A stretch of DNA of 64,000 bases, from the NCBI GenBank assembly GCA_963765745.1, contig CAVXXM010000013.1, forward strand, positions 62,001 to 126,000, written 5' to 3'. Position 1 is the stretch's first letter; each line of letters starts with the position of its first letter. The notes under the pieces are model-generated. The model worked only from the letters and a program-made list of their open reading frames with translations. It was not told the origin of the DNA and did not search any database. The translations under genes were made by a program, and so were the position numbers. Below are positions 8,391-17,137 of this stretch, piece after piece. Origin of the DNA: JAHFPN01 sp963765745 (GTDB lineage: Bacteria > Pseudomonadota > Alphaproteobacteria > Rhizobiales > Xanthobacteraceae).

Positions 8391-9038
8391 ATGCTCGCGC
8401 GCGAGGGCAACTCGTATGCCGCATCGGCCTCCACGGCGCGCGTCGATCTGGTCGCCGTCGCCAACATGGTCACGCCGGGCTCGCGCGTACTCGATGTCGG
8501 CTGCGGCGACGGCCAGCTGCTGCAGCTGCTCTCCGAAAAGCGCGGCGTGGACGCGCGTGGCATCGAAATCTCGCGCGAGGGCGTGAATCGTTGCGTCGCC
8601 AAGGGACTGGCGGTGATCCAAGGCGACGCCGACGTGGATCTGGCCGATTATCCGGACGATGCGTTCGATTACGTGATCCTTTCGCAAACACTGCAAGCCA
8701 CGCGCCGGCCACGTTGGGTGCTCGAGCAGATGCTGCGCATCGGGCGGCACGCCATCGTATCGGTGCCGAACTTCGGTTATTGGCGCATGCGCCTGCAATT
8801 GCTCACGCGCGGGCGTATGCCGGTCACCAAGAACCTGCCCGACACCTGGTACGACACGCAGAACATCCACTTCTGCACGATCCGCGATTTCGTGGAGCTG
8901 GTGCGCGCGCTCGATGTGCGCATCGAGCGCGCGGTGGCGCTAGACGGCCGCGGCCGCCGCGTCCGGCTACACGTGCCGTGGTGGTTCTGGAACCTGTTCG
9001 GCGAGCAGGCGGTGTTCCTGCTGTCGCGCAAGAACTAG
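8391..9038 (+). CDS. metW: Methionine biosynthesis protein MetW
   Basis: Methyltransferase-fold protein of 215 residues needed with MetX for methionine synthesis. The SAM-binding-like motif VLDVGCGDGQLLQLL lies at about residues 34-48 and the MetW-typical SVPNFGYWRMRLQLL block near residue 125. It lies directly after metX. Its last 4 bases overlap the stop of the convergent methyltransferase gene. Confidence 0.93.
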   Translation: MLAREGNSYAASASTARVDLVAVANMVTPGSRVLDVGCGDGQLLQLLSEKRGVDARGIEISREGVNRCVAKGLAVIQGDADVDLADYPDDAFDYVILSQTLQATRRPRWVLEQMLRIGRHAIVSVPNFGYWRMRLQLLTRGRMPVTKNLPDTWYDTQNIHFCTIRDFVELVRALDVRIERAVALDGRGRRVRLHVPWWFWNLFGEQAVFLLSRKN

Positions 9039-9760
9039 GCGCCCGCCGGGTCCGCCGTTGCCGGCGCCAGCACCGGCTGCAGGATCGGAATGCGCCGGCG
9101 TACCGGTATCGGACGCCAGACCTGTTTGGTCGCCTCGACGATATGAACGCCCGCGAACGGCAGCGACAACGTCGCGCCGACGCGCTCCCACGCAACGGCG
9201 GTGCGCAGGAACGGCGCGCGCGCGAACGGCGGCACCCACAGCGCCTCGTTCCAACCGACCGGGGCGAATTGCGCGCCGCGCAGGAGCTCCACGAGCTGAC
9301 CCTTGGAAAACGGCCGGCCATGACCGAACGGGGTGGTGTCCATGCGCGCCCAGAGCCCGCGCCGGTTCGGCACCACCATGAGCAACCGCCCGCCGGCCGC
9401 GAGCACCCGCCAGATCTCCTGCAGCATGTCGGGCGCATGCACCGTCATCTCCAGCGCATGCACTGCGAGTACGCGGTCGATCGAAGCATCGGGGAGCGGC
9501 AGCAAGGTTTCCTCGACCAGCGCCGCAAGCGTTGCGGAGGCGGATGGCCATTTCACGACGCCTTGTGCCGCCGGCATCAATGCGAACGTGCGTTCGACCT
9601 CGTTGCGAAACAGGCCGAGATAGGGCGTCGCGTAGCCCAGGCCGACGAGCGCCAGGCCCCGCGTCTCGGGCCAGCGCGCGCGGAGCGGGCGCGCGATCAG
9701 CCGCCGCGCCACGTGGCCGAGCGGCTGGGAATAGAAATTGCGAAGATCGACGACGTCCAT
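9035..9760 (-). CDS. Class I SAM-dependent methyltransferase-like protein
   Basis: A 241-residue protein with a methyltransferase_11-like region: LALVGLGYATPYLGLF as a modified SAM-binding motif I, VLAVHALEMTVHAPDML as motif post-I, and a LMVVPNRRGLWAR segment. Motif I has an LVGLGY form and may be altered. It is divergent to gloB with about 80 bases between them. The substrate is unknown; conserved proximity to gloB in related genomes is a recollection and not shown here. Confidence 0.75.
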   Translation of the reverse strand: MDVVDLRNFYSQPLGHVARRLIARPLRARWPETRGLALVGLGYATPYLGLFRNEVERTFALMPAAQGVVKWPSASATLAALVEETLLPLPDASIDRVLAVHALEMTVHAPDMLQEIWRVLAAGGRLLMVVPNRRGLWARMDTTPFGHGRPFSKGQLVELLRGAQFAPVGWNEALWVPPFARAPFLRTAVAWERVGATLSLPFAGVHIVEATKQVWRPIPVRRRIPILQPVLAPATADPAGA

Positions 9761-9840
9761 GAGCGGGCGAGAATAGAGTGCCGCGCACGTCGCACCAAGC
9801 CGTGTTAGATTCAGCGAATTGGAGTGAATTGGAGCACAAA

Positions 9841-10612
9841 ATGGCCGTGGAAGTCCGCTTGGTGCCCTGTCTCAGCGACAACTACGCCGTGATCCTGCGC
9901 GATCCGGTGAGCGACACCGTGACGTTGGTCGATGCACCGGAGGCGCCGCCCATCGAGCGCGCGCTCGACGAGGCCGGCTGGAAGCTGACGCATATCCTCG
10001 TCACTCACCACCACGGTGACCACGTGCAGGGCATTCCGGCGCTGAAGCAGAAATTCGGCGCCACCGTGATCGGACCGCAGGAAGCGGCGAAGGGCGGCCA
10101 TGCTCGACAAGATCGTCGGCGACAAGGACGCGATCAAGGTCGGCGGCCTTAGTGCGCGCGTGATCGAGACGCCGGGCCACACGGCGGGCCACATCGTCTA
10201 TGTGCTGGATCAGGAGAAGCTGCTGTTTGCCGGCGACACGCTGTTTGCCATCGGCTGCGGGCGCGCGCTCGAGCGACCGGCGGCGGTGTTGTGGAATTCG
10301 CTGCTGAAAATCCGCGACCTGCCCGGCGACACGCGGGTCTATTGCGGCCACGAATATACGCTCGCGAACGGCCGCTTCGCGGTCACGGTGGACCCGAAGA
10401 ACAGCGCGCTGAAAGCCCGTCTGGCCGCGGTTGAAAAGGCGCGCGCCGCCGGGAAGCCGACGGTGCCGAGCACGATGGCCGAGGAGCGCGCGACCAATCC
10501 GTTCCTGCGCGCCGACACGCCCGAGATCGCCGAAGCGATCGGCATGAAGGGCGCCGATCCGGCCGCGGTGTTCACCGAAATCCGCGAGCGCAAGAACTCG
10601 TTCCGGGGCTGA
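9841..10612 (+). CDS. gloB: Hydroxyacylglutathione hydrolase (glyoxalase II), one-base break
   Basis: Metallo-beta-lactamase-fold enzyme that hydrolyses S-lactoylglutathione. The metal motif THHHGDH and downstream ligands in ETPGHTAGH, FAGDTLF and CGHEYT are present. The frame breaks near 10092-10094: ...PQEAAKGG runs out of frame while the adjoining frame continues as MLDKIVGD. Removing one G of GGG restores EAAKAAMLDKIVGD and a 256-residue protein, the normal family size. I read the break as a single-base insertion, probably a sequence error. Confidence 0.85.
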
Positions 10613-10616
10613 ACCT

Positions 10617-11058
10617 TTGGCGAAGACACTGACCGCGGCCGAGGTGATCCGGCTCTTGGAGATGAAGCCGCATCCCGAGGGCGGGCATTTTCGCGAAACG
10701 ACTCCGCGATCCGCACCCGGAGCCAGGCCGGCGCGCGCATTCGACCGCGATCTATTTCCTGCTGGCCGCCGGCGAGCGCTCGCACTGGCACAAGGTCGAC
10801 GCGATGGAGGTCTGGCACTTCCACGCTGGCGCGCCGCTGCTTCTGGAGATCGCCAAGACCAAGCAGGGGCCGATTGAGCGGATCACGCTCGGAGCGGATT
10901 TGGCCGCGGGCGAGCGCCCGCAGGCCGCGGTGCCGGCGCATCACTGGCAAGCGGCCAGCAGCCTCGGCGCTTGGACGCTGGTCGGCTGCACGGTGGCGCC
11001 GGGATTCGATTTCAAAGGTTTCGAGCTGGCGGCACCAGGCTTCGTACCTGGGCCATAG
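10617..11058 (+). CDS. DUF985 cupin-like protein, one-base break
   Basis: Small cupin of the DUF985 (YML079-like) family; function unknown. It begins with TTG 4 bases after gloB. The family motif HPEGGHFRET is followed by a break at about 10698-10703; dropping one base gives RET-LRDP and continues through HSTAIYFLLAAGERSHWHKVD and EVWHFHAGAPL to the stop, 146 residues. Each half is recognisable, so the gene was intact recently or is intact in the organism. Confidence 0.75.
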
Positions 11059-11060
11059 TT

Positions 11061-11147
11061 CGTCATGACCGGGCATGTCCCGGCCATCCCAATTCCAATA
11101 GCAGTGCCTTCCTAAGCGAGATCGCCGGGACGAGCCCGGCGATGACA
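11061..11147. repeat. Dispersed palindromic intergenic repeat
   Basis: Between two convergent genes lie ccggg-catgt-cccgg (11069-11083) and cgccggg-acgag-cccggcg (11123-11141), flanked by cgtcatgac on the left and gatgacag on the right. This layout resembles REP-like palindromes scattered in Bradyrhizobium-type genomes. It may also work as a bidirectional terminator. Confidence 0.5.
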
Positions 11148-11153
11148 GAAAAA

Positions 11154-11879
11154 TCAAGTCAAATACTGCGCGCCGTTCACCGTCATGGTCGAGCCGGTGA
11201 TGAAGCCGGCGTCGTCGGAGGCGAGGAACACGACACAGCGCGCGATGTCCTCGGGCTCGCCCAGACGCCCGACCGGAATCTGCGGCAGGATATTCTTCTC
11301 AAGTACGTCCTTGGGCACCGCCTGCACCATTTCCGTGTTGATGTAGCCCGGGCAGATCGCGTTCACCGTGACGCCCAGCTTGGCGTTTTCCTGGGCCAGA
11401 GCCTTGGTGAAGCCGATCTCGCCGGCTTTGGCGGCGGAATAATTCGTCTGCCCGATCTGGCCCTTCTGGCCGTTGATCGAAGAAATATTGATGATGCGGC
11501 CGAATTTGCGGCCGCGCATGCCCTCGATCAGCGGCCGGCACATATTGAAGAGCGAGTTGAGGTTGGTGTTGATCACCGCGTTCCACTGCTCCGGCGTCAT
11601 GCGGTGCAACGTGGTGTCGCGGGTGATGCCGGCGTTGTTGACGAGCACTTCCACCGGGCCGAGTTCGGCTTCGACCTGCTTGACCCCCGCGCCGCAGGCT
11701 TCGAACGAGCTTACGTCCCACTTGAAGACCGCAATCCCGGTCTCGGCCTTGAACTTGTTCGCCGCCTCGTCGTTGCCGCCGTAATTGGCGGCGACCTTGT
11801 AGCCCGCGGTTTTCAAGGCCTTGGCGATGGCAGCGCCGATGCCGCGGGTGCCGCCGGTGACCAATGCTACGCGCGCCAT
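11154..11879 (-). CDS. phbB: Acetoacetyl-CoA reductase (PhbB)
   Basis: NADPH-dependent SDR that reduces acetoacetyl-CoA to 3-hydroxybutyryl-CoA for polyhydroxybutyrate. The 241-residue protein has the nucleotide motif TGGTRGIGAAIA near the N-terminus, NNAG at about residue 85, and the catalytic Ser-Tyr-Lys region in SSINGQKGQ and NYSAAKAG. It lies downstream of phbA on the minus strand. A strong AGGAGG ribosome-binding site precedes the ATG. Confidence 0.95.
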   Translation of the reverse strand: MARVALVTGGTRGIGAAIAKALKTAGYKVAANYGGNDEAANKFKAETGIAVFKWDVSSFEACGAGVKQVEAELGPVEVLVNNAGITRDTTLHRMTPEQWNAVINTNLNSLFNMCRPLIEGMRGRKFGRIINISSINGQKGQIGQTNYSAAKAGEIGFTKALAQENAKLGVTVNAICPGYINTEMVQAVPKDVLEKNILPQIPVGRLGEPEDIARCVVFLASDDAGFITGSTMTVNGAQYLT

Positions 11880-11903
11880 GACATTGCCCCTCCTCTTCCG
11901 TTC

Positions 11904-13083
11904 TTACGCAGCGCTCCACGCACATGGCGATACCCATGCCGCCGCCGATGCAGAGCGTGGCGAGACCCTTCTTCGAGTTTCGCTTTTCCATCTCGTGCAG
12001 CAGCGTGACCAGAACGCGCGCGCCGGAAGCGCCGATCGGATGACCGATGGCGATAGCGCCGCCGTTCACGTTCACTTTCTTGGGGTCCCAGCCCAATTCC
12101 TTGTTCACCGCGCAGGCCTGCGCGGCGAAGGCTTCGTTGGCCTCGACGAGATCGAGGTCCTCGGGCTTCCAGCCGGCTTTCTTCAGCGCCGCGCGCGAAG
12201 CCGGGATCGGCCCGGTGCCCATGATCGACGGATCGACCCCGGCGTGCGCCCAGGAGACGATGCGCGCCAGCACCTTCTTGCCTTCCTTGGCGGCCTGGCT
12301 CGCCTTCATCAGCACGACCGCCGCGGCGCCGTCATTGAGGCCGGACGCGTTGCCGGCGGTGACGGTGCCTTCCTTATCGAACGCGGGACGCAGCTTCGCC
12401 ATCGCCTCGAGCGTGGCGCCGTGGCGCGGATACTCGTCGGCATCGACGATGATGTCGCCCTTCTTGGAAGGAATCTTCACCGCCACGATCTCGTCCTTGA
12501 AGCGGCCGCTCTTCTGCGCCGCCTCGGCCTTTTGCTGCGAGCCGACCGCGAACTCGTCCTGCTGCTGGCGGGTGATCTGCCATTGCTTGGCGACGTTCTC
12601 GGCGGTGTTGCCCATGTGGTAGCCGTTGAAGGCGTCCCACAGGCCGTCCTTGATCATGGTATCGACGAATTCGAGCGGGCCCATCTTCTGGCCGTTGCGC
12701 AGATGCGCGGCGTGCGGCGCCATGCTCATGGATTCCTGACCGCCGGCGACGACGATGTCGGAATCTCCGTTCAGGATCGCTTGATAGCCGAGCGCGACCG
12801 CGCGCAAACCGGAGCCGCAGAGCTGGTTCACGCCCCACGCCGGGATCTCGACCGGAATGCCCGCCGCGATCGAAGCCTGTCGCGCGGGATTCTGTCCCTG
12901 CCCGGCAGTCAGGATCTGACCCAGGATGACCTCGGACACGCGCTTGCCCTCGATGCCCGCGCGCGCGAGCGCCGCTTCGATGGCGATCTTGCCCAGCGCA
13001 TGGCCCGACAACGAAGCCAGCGCGCCGTTGAACGAGCCGACCGGCGTACGCGCCGCGCCGACAATGACAATGTCGTCCTGCAT
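11904..13083 (-). CDS. phbA: Acetyl-CoA C-acetyltransferase (PhbA), stop lost by one base
   Basis: Condenses two acetyl-CoA to acetoacetyl-CoA. The nucleophile Cys lies in NQLCGSGLRAV, the His in GGAIAIGHPIGASGAR and the second Cys in LCIGGGMGIAM. The ATG at 13083 has GGAGGAG upstream. As written, the frame runs past the normal end and through phbB in another frame. Removing one base near 11910 gives ...CVERA and a TAA at 11904-11906, a 392-residue protein of standard thiolase length, 24 bases before phbB. I place the end there. Confidence 0.9.
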
Positions 13084-13269
13084 TGATTTCTCCTCCGCCG
13101 CGCACGCGCGGACCCCGCGCCGCCGCCGCCGTTCTCTCGGCCAATCGTTGGTGCCAGCGGCGCGCGATGTCAATAAGACGAAACCGGCTTCGATGCGGGG
13201 ATTGCAAGGCCCGTGGCCCCGAACAATTCGGTAGCCCGGTCGCCGGAAAGGCCCTAATGTAAATGCCTA

Positions 13270-13295
13270 TTGTGCGAGCAGCGAAGCGCAACAAA
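13270..13295. promoter_or_regulatory. Imperfect inverted repeat in the phbA-phaR divergent gap
   Basis: ttgtgcg (13270-13276) and cgcaacaa (13288-13295) form an imperfect palindrome with the core TGCG-N10-CGCA. It lies 15-40 bases before phaR and about 190 before phbA. PhaR-type repressors bind TGC-rich palindromes and control phasin genes and themselves, so this is a candidate autoregulatory site. The rest of the 226-base gap shows nothing clear. Confidence 0.3.
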
Positions 13296-13309
13296 ACAAG
13301 TACAGCGTG

Positions 13310-13876
13310 ATGACCAAGAATCAGGAACCGGTAACGATCAAGAAGTACGCCAACCGGCGGCTCTATAACACGGGCACGAGCACTTACGTCACGCTCGAAG
13401 ACCTCGCCGTCATGGTCAAGTCGGGCGACGACTTCGTGGTCTATGACGCCAAGACCGGCGAGGACATCACCCGCTCGGTGCTGACCCAGATCATCTTCGA
13501 GCAGGAAAATAAGGGCACCAACCTGCTGCCGATCAATTTCCTGCGCCAGGTCATCCGCTTCTATGGCGACAGCATGCAGCTGCTGCTGCCGCGCTATCTC
13601 GATGCGTCGATGGATAATTTCACGCGCGACCAGGATAAATTTCGCGAGCAGATGGGCAAGGCGTTCGGCGTCCCCGGGCTCGGAATGATCGAGGAGCAAG
13701 TGCGCCGCAACATGGAGATGTTCGAGCGCTCTTTCGCGATGTTCCTGCCCTTCGCCCAGAAGCAGAACGCCGCCGGGGAAACGCCCGCCGGCGACGATAT
13801 CGACGCGCTCAAGCGCCAGGTTACCGAGATGCAGCAGCGGCTCGACCGCATGGGCCGTTCCGGCGACAAGGAATAA
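13310..13876 (+). CDS. phaR: Polyhydroxyalkanoate synthesis repressor PhaR
   Basis: Repressor that senses PHB granules and controls phasins and PHB genes. The N-terminal PHB/PHA accumulation regulator DNA-binding domain is clear: IKKYANRRLYNTGTSTYVTL at residues 10-29, then the DITRSVLTQIIFEQE block. A helical C-terminal half (residues 95-188) ends in a coiled-coil-like ALKRQVTEMQQRLDRM segment. It is divergent from phbAB. GTG at 13307 just before the ATG is an alternative start. Confidence 0.94.
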   Translation: MTKNQEPVTIKKYANRRLYNTGTSTYVTLEDLAVMVKSGDDFVVYDAKTGEDITRSVLTQIIFEQENKGTNLLPINFLRQVIRFYGDSMQLLLPRYLDASMDNFTRDQDKFREQMGKAFGVPGLGMIEEQVRRNMEMFERSFAMFLPFAQKQNAAGETPAGDDIDALKRQVTEMQQRLDRMGRSGDKE

Positions 13877-13942
13877 GACCACTTAAATTGGCGAACTTTT
13901 CAGGCGTTCCGCCCGGCGAGGGTGTGAGCTGCCGGCGCGTTG

Positions 13943-14347
13943 CTATTGCGGGTCGGGCTCGAACGTAATGTCGCGCCGCGCCGTGCGCACCGAGATCACC
14001 CAGCCGCCGATCGCGTCCACGAGCGCGATGAGAAGCAGGACCGCGAATACCGAGGTGCCGGCCTCGCGCACCAGCAGGAATTCCACGAGCGCGGCGACGA
14101 ATACGATCGTCGACAGGAGATGATCGGCGATGGAATGCGAGCCGGCGCGTGCCGCCTTTATCAATTCGAAGAACAGAAACAGAAGGGAGAGACCGATCAA
14201 CGCGTCGCCGTTGGTGATGGTCCAGGACGCGCCCGACATCATGCGGACCGTGTAGATCGGGTCCGCCCAGCCGACGCCCTGCAGCAGGAACGCGACCATG
14301 TTGTAGAGCGCGAACGAAACGACCAGTAGCGGAAAGGTGCCGAACAT
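13943..14347 (-). CDS. Four-segment membrane protein of unknown function
   Basis: A 134-residue protein that I do not assign. Four hydrophobic stretches lie near residues 3-24, 46-64, 75-92 and 98-116, with a short charged tail ending in ITFEPDPQ. It lies just upstream of rpmF in the same direction (35 bases after it is transcribed from the gene order rpmF side, on the minus strand), and tail to tail with phaR. No enzyme motif is visible. Confidence 0.7.
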   Translation of the reverse strand: MFGTFPLLVVSFALYNMVAFLLQGVGWADPIYTVRMMSGASWTITNGDALIGLSLLFLFFELIKAARAGSHSIADHLLSTIVFVAALVEFLLVREAGTSVFAVLLLIALVDAIGGWVISVRTARRDITFEPDPQ

Positions 14348-14381
14348 TATCGTTCCCTGCGCGCAGCGCCGCGCCGAGGCG

Positions 14382-14567
14382 TCAGGCCTCGGCCTTCGGC
14401 TTCAGGATCTGCCGGCCGCGATACATGCCGGTCTTGGGATCGATGTGATGCGGACGGCGCAGCTCGCCGGAGTCCTTGTCCTCGATATAGGTCGGACGCT
14501 TCAGCGCATCGGCGGAGCGGCGCATGCCGCGCCGGGAGGGCGAAGTCTTTCTTTTTGGGACGGCCAT
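14382..14567 (-). CDS. rpmF: 50S ribosomal protein L32
   Basis: 61-residue basic ribosomal protein with the standard MAVPKRKTSPSRRGMRRS start. It has no cysteine at all, so it is the zinc-free form of L32. It lies between mtgA upstream and a small membrane protein gene downstream on the minus strand. Identity is certain from the N-terminal motif. Confidence 0.97.
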   Translation of the reverse strand: MAVPKRKTSPSRRGMRRSADALKRPTYIEDKDSGELRRPHHIDPKTGMYRGRQILKPKAEA

Positions 14568-14618
14568 CGCAGCCTCGTTGTTACGGCCCGTGGGCGGGCA
14601 TTGACGCGGGAGGCGGAC

Positions 14619-15362
14619 TTATAGAGGAGGAGCGCCGCGATTGCCAAGACTTAGCGCGTTAAGACTTAGCGCGTTACAGCGCGATGTGCGCAGGCACGCG
14701 GTGACCGCAGGGCCGGCGGCCACGCTCGCGGAGGCACGGCGCACGGCGAGCCGTTGCAGGCCCGGGCCCGGCCGGGCGGCATCGCGCCGCATGGGATTGG
14801 GCAGAACCGAGGCCAGCAGCGCGGCCTCATCAGGAGACAGCGAGCGAGCGCTTTTGCGGAAGGCGCGCAATGCTCCCGCCTCGGCGCCGAACTCGCCGTT
14901 CGGACCCCATTCGGCGACGTTGAGATAAATCTCGGCGAGCCGGCGCTTGGACCAGATCGCGCTCATGTAATAGGCGATCGGCACTTCCAGAACTTTGCGG
15001 ACATATTGCCGGCCCGGCCAGAGGAACAGGTTCTTGGCGGTCTGCATGGCGATGGTGGACGCGCCGCGTATATCGGCAAGCTCGTCGGCGTCCTCGATCG
15101 CGTCGCGCAGCTCGTCCCAATCGACGCCGCTATGGGTGCAGAAGCGCGCATCTTCGCCGGCGATTACCGCGCGCACGAGCTCGGGCGAAATCGCGTTCAG
15201 CGGCCGCCAGTGGCGCACGACCCGCTCGCCCATGACCCGGCGCCACAGCATCAGGGTCGATACCGGCTGCACGTAAGCATAGACAGGCACGAACACGACC
15301 GGAATCAGTGCAAGAACCAGCAAGAGCTTCCAGGCGAAGGAGAACAGGCGGCGGATGATCAT
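14619..15362 (-). CDS. mtgA: Monofunctional biosynthetic peptidoglycan transglycosylase
   Basis: GT51 enzyme that polymerises lipid II glycan strands at the outer face of the inner membrane. The 247-residue protein has one N-terminal membrane segment (about residues 8-30). The GT51 motifs EDARFCTHSGVDWDEL (catalytic Glu), GASTIAMQTAKNLFLW and RKVLEVPIAYYM are present, then LAEIYLNVAEWGPN. The C-terminal 50 residues after LPNPMRRDA are Ala/Arg/Leu rich and not typical; the repeated LNALSL there reflects a short duplication in the DNA (14651-14675). Confidence 0.93.
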   Translation of the reverse strand: MIIRRLFSFAWKLLLVLALIPVVFVPVYAYVQPVSTLMLWRRVMGERVVRHWRPLNAISPELVRAVIAGEDARFCTHSGVDWDELRDAIEDADELADIRGASTIAMQTAKNLFLWPGRQYVRKVLEVPIAYYMSAIWSKRRLAEIYLNVAEWGPNGEFGAEAGALRAFRKSARSLSPDEAALLASVLPNPMRRDAARPGPGLQRLAVRRASASVAAGPAVTACLRTSRCNALSLNALSLGNRGAPPL

Positions 15363-15479
15363 GCGGGGGCTCGGCTATCGGCATGGCGACCGATTGCGGC
15401 GGCCGCGCGGCGCTTGACCGGAGCCTTTGGCTCGGCCATTGCCGGACAAGCGCCGGGCCTGCGCTTAGGCGAGAGTACG

Positions 15480-16418
15480 ATGTCACCGCTGCCGGAAGAA
15501 ACGTTTCAACGCCGCCTCGCAGCGGTCGCGGCCGCGACCGAGGCCGCGCTTGTGGCGGCGCTGTCGGCGACGCCGCTCCCGGGCGAGATCGTGCGGCCCG
15601 AGCGGCTCCTGCTCGCCATGCGGCACGCAACGCTCGGCGGCGGCAAGCGGCTGAGGCCGTTCCTCGTGATCGAGAGCGCGGCGCTGTTCGGCGTTTCGCA
15701 AGCCAAGGCGATGGGCGCGGCGGCGGCGATCGAGTGCGTGCATTGCTATTCGCTGGTGCACGACGATCTGCCGGCCATGGACGACGACGATCTGCGGCGC
15801 GGCCGGCCCACGGTCCACCGCGCGTTCGACGAGGCAACCGCGATACTTGCCGGCGACGCGCTGCTCACGCTCGCGTTCGACATCATTTCACATGAAGCGA
15901 CCGATCCCGACCCGGCGATACGCATTGCCCTCACCCGTTTGCTCGCATGTGCATCCGGTGTCGGCGGCATGACCGGCGGCCAGATGCTCGATCTGCAAGC
16001 CGAAGGGCGGTTCGCCGGCGGAAAGCCCCTTGTGCTCTCTGCAGATGAAATCGGCCGACTGCAGGCGATGAAGACCGGCGCGCTGATCCAGGCCGCGTGC
16101 GAGGCAGGCGCGATCCTGGGGCGGGCCGACGCGAAGGCGCGCGAAGCGCTAAGCCGCTATGCGCGCGCGCTCGGCCTCGCGTTCCAGATCGCCGACGATC
16201 TCATCGATGCCGAGGGCGAGACCGCGGCAGCGGGCAAGCGCGTGGGCAAGGACAAGGTTCGCGGCAAGGCGACGCTCGTCTCCGCGCTCGGCCCCGATGG
16301 CGCGCGCAAGCGGCTGTTGGAGCTCGTCCGCGAAACGGAAACCGCGCTCGCGCATTTTGGCGCGCGCGGGGCTATGCTTGCGGCCTGCGCGCATTTCGCC
16401 GCCGAACGCAAAGCCTGA
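15480..16418 (+). CDS. ispA: Farnesyl / geranyl diphosphate synthase (IspA type)
   Basis: Short-chain polyprenyl synthase, 312 residues. The first aspartate-rich motif is HDDLPAMDDDDLRRGRP and the second is QIADDLID. The GGGKRLRPFL substrate motif and the chain-length region (IECVHCYSLVHDD) fit FPP synthases. I chose ATG 15480 because family homology begins there; the frame is open far upstream but is antisense to mtgA. The next gene follows after 13 bases. Confidence 0.92.
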   Translation: MSPLPEETFQRRLAAVAAATEAALVAALSATPLPGEIVRPERLLLAMRHATLGGGKRLRPFLVIESAALFGVSQAKAMGAAAAIECVHCYSLVHDDLPAMDDDDLRRGRPTVHRAFDEATAILAGDALLTLAFDIISHEATDPDPAIRIALTRLLACASGVGGMTGGQMLDLQAEGRFAGGKPLVLSADEIGRLQAMKTGALIQAACEAGAILGRADAKAREALSRYARALGLAFQIADDLIDAEGETAAAGKRVGKDKVRGKATLVSALGPDGARKRLLELVRETETALAHFGARGAMLAACAHFAAERKA

Positions 16419-16431
16419 AGGAACTTGCTCC

Positions 16432-17130
16432 ATGGCCAAGAAACGGCCGCTGCCGATCGTGAAGATCGAAACCGAAGCCGGGCCCTGGATCGTTCGCTTC
16501 GTGCGCGGCCATGTGCGCCTCTGGATCGCGATTGCGATCGGGATTGCTATTTATGCGCTTGTTCCAGCGAGCATCGGCAACAGTACACGTTTCCTGCTCG
16601 GCTGGGATGTCGGCGTAGTCCTTTATCTCACTCTCGCCGCGGTCACGATGGCGCGCTCGACGCCTTCCGAAATCCGCTACCACTCCGCAATGCAGGACGA
16701 GGGCGCGTTCGCTCTCCTGTCGCTCGCGGTCGCCGCGGCGGTGGTAAGCACGGGCGCGATTTTCGCAGAGCTCGTGGGGATCAAGCAATCGCAGCCGGGC
16801 TACGGCTTCCATGTCGCGCTCGCGATCGCCACCGTGATCCTATCCTGGATGTTCACGCAGACGATCTTCGCGCTGCATTATGCCCATGAGTTCTACGGCA
16901 CCGGCCGGCGCGCCGCCGGCCTCAAATTCCCAGGCGATGAAAAGCCGGACTATTGGGACTTCGTCTATTTCGCGTTCGTGATCGGCATGACGTTCCAGGT
17001 GTCGGACGTCGGCATTACGCAGCGCGAAATCCGCCGGACCGTGGTGGCGCACGGCGTGCTGTCGTTCCTGTTCACCGCGGCGATTCTCGCTCTCGCGGTG
17101 AATATCGCGGCTTCGCTCGTGGGCCGCTGA
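16432..17130 (+). CDS. DUF1345 integral membrane protein
   Basis: A 232-residue membrane protein with about five hydrophobic segments (near residues 30-50, 58-75, 95-118, 128-150 and 208-228). The DUF1345 signature region ALHYAHEFY and the FPGDEKPDYWDFVYFAFVIG block are clear. Function is unknown. It lies 13 bases after ispA and convergent with ispG, with 7 bases between the stops. Confidence 0.85.
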   Translation: MAKKRPLPIVKIETEAGPWIVRFVRGHVRLWIAIAIGIAIYALVPASIGNSTRFLLGWDVGVVLYLTLAAVTMARSTPSEIRYHSAMQDEGAFALLSLAVAAAVVSTGAIFAELVGIKQSQPGYGFHVALAIATVILSWMFTQTIFALHYAHEFYGTGRRAAGLKFPGDEKPDYWDFVYFAFVIGMTFQVSDVGITQREIRRTVVAHGVLSFLFTAAILALAVNIAASLVGR

Positions 17131-17137
17131 AGCTGCT

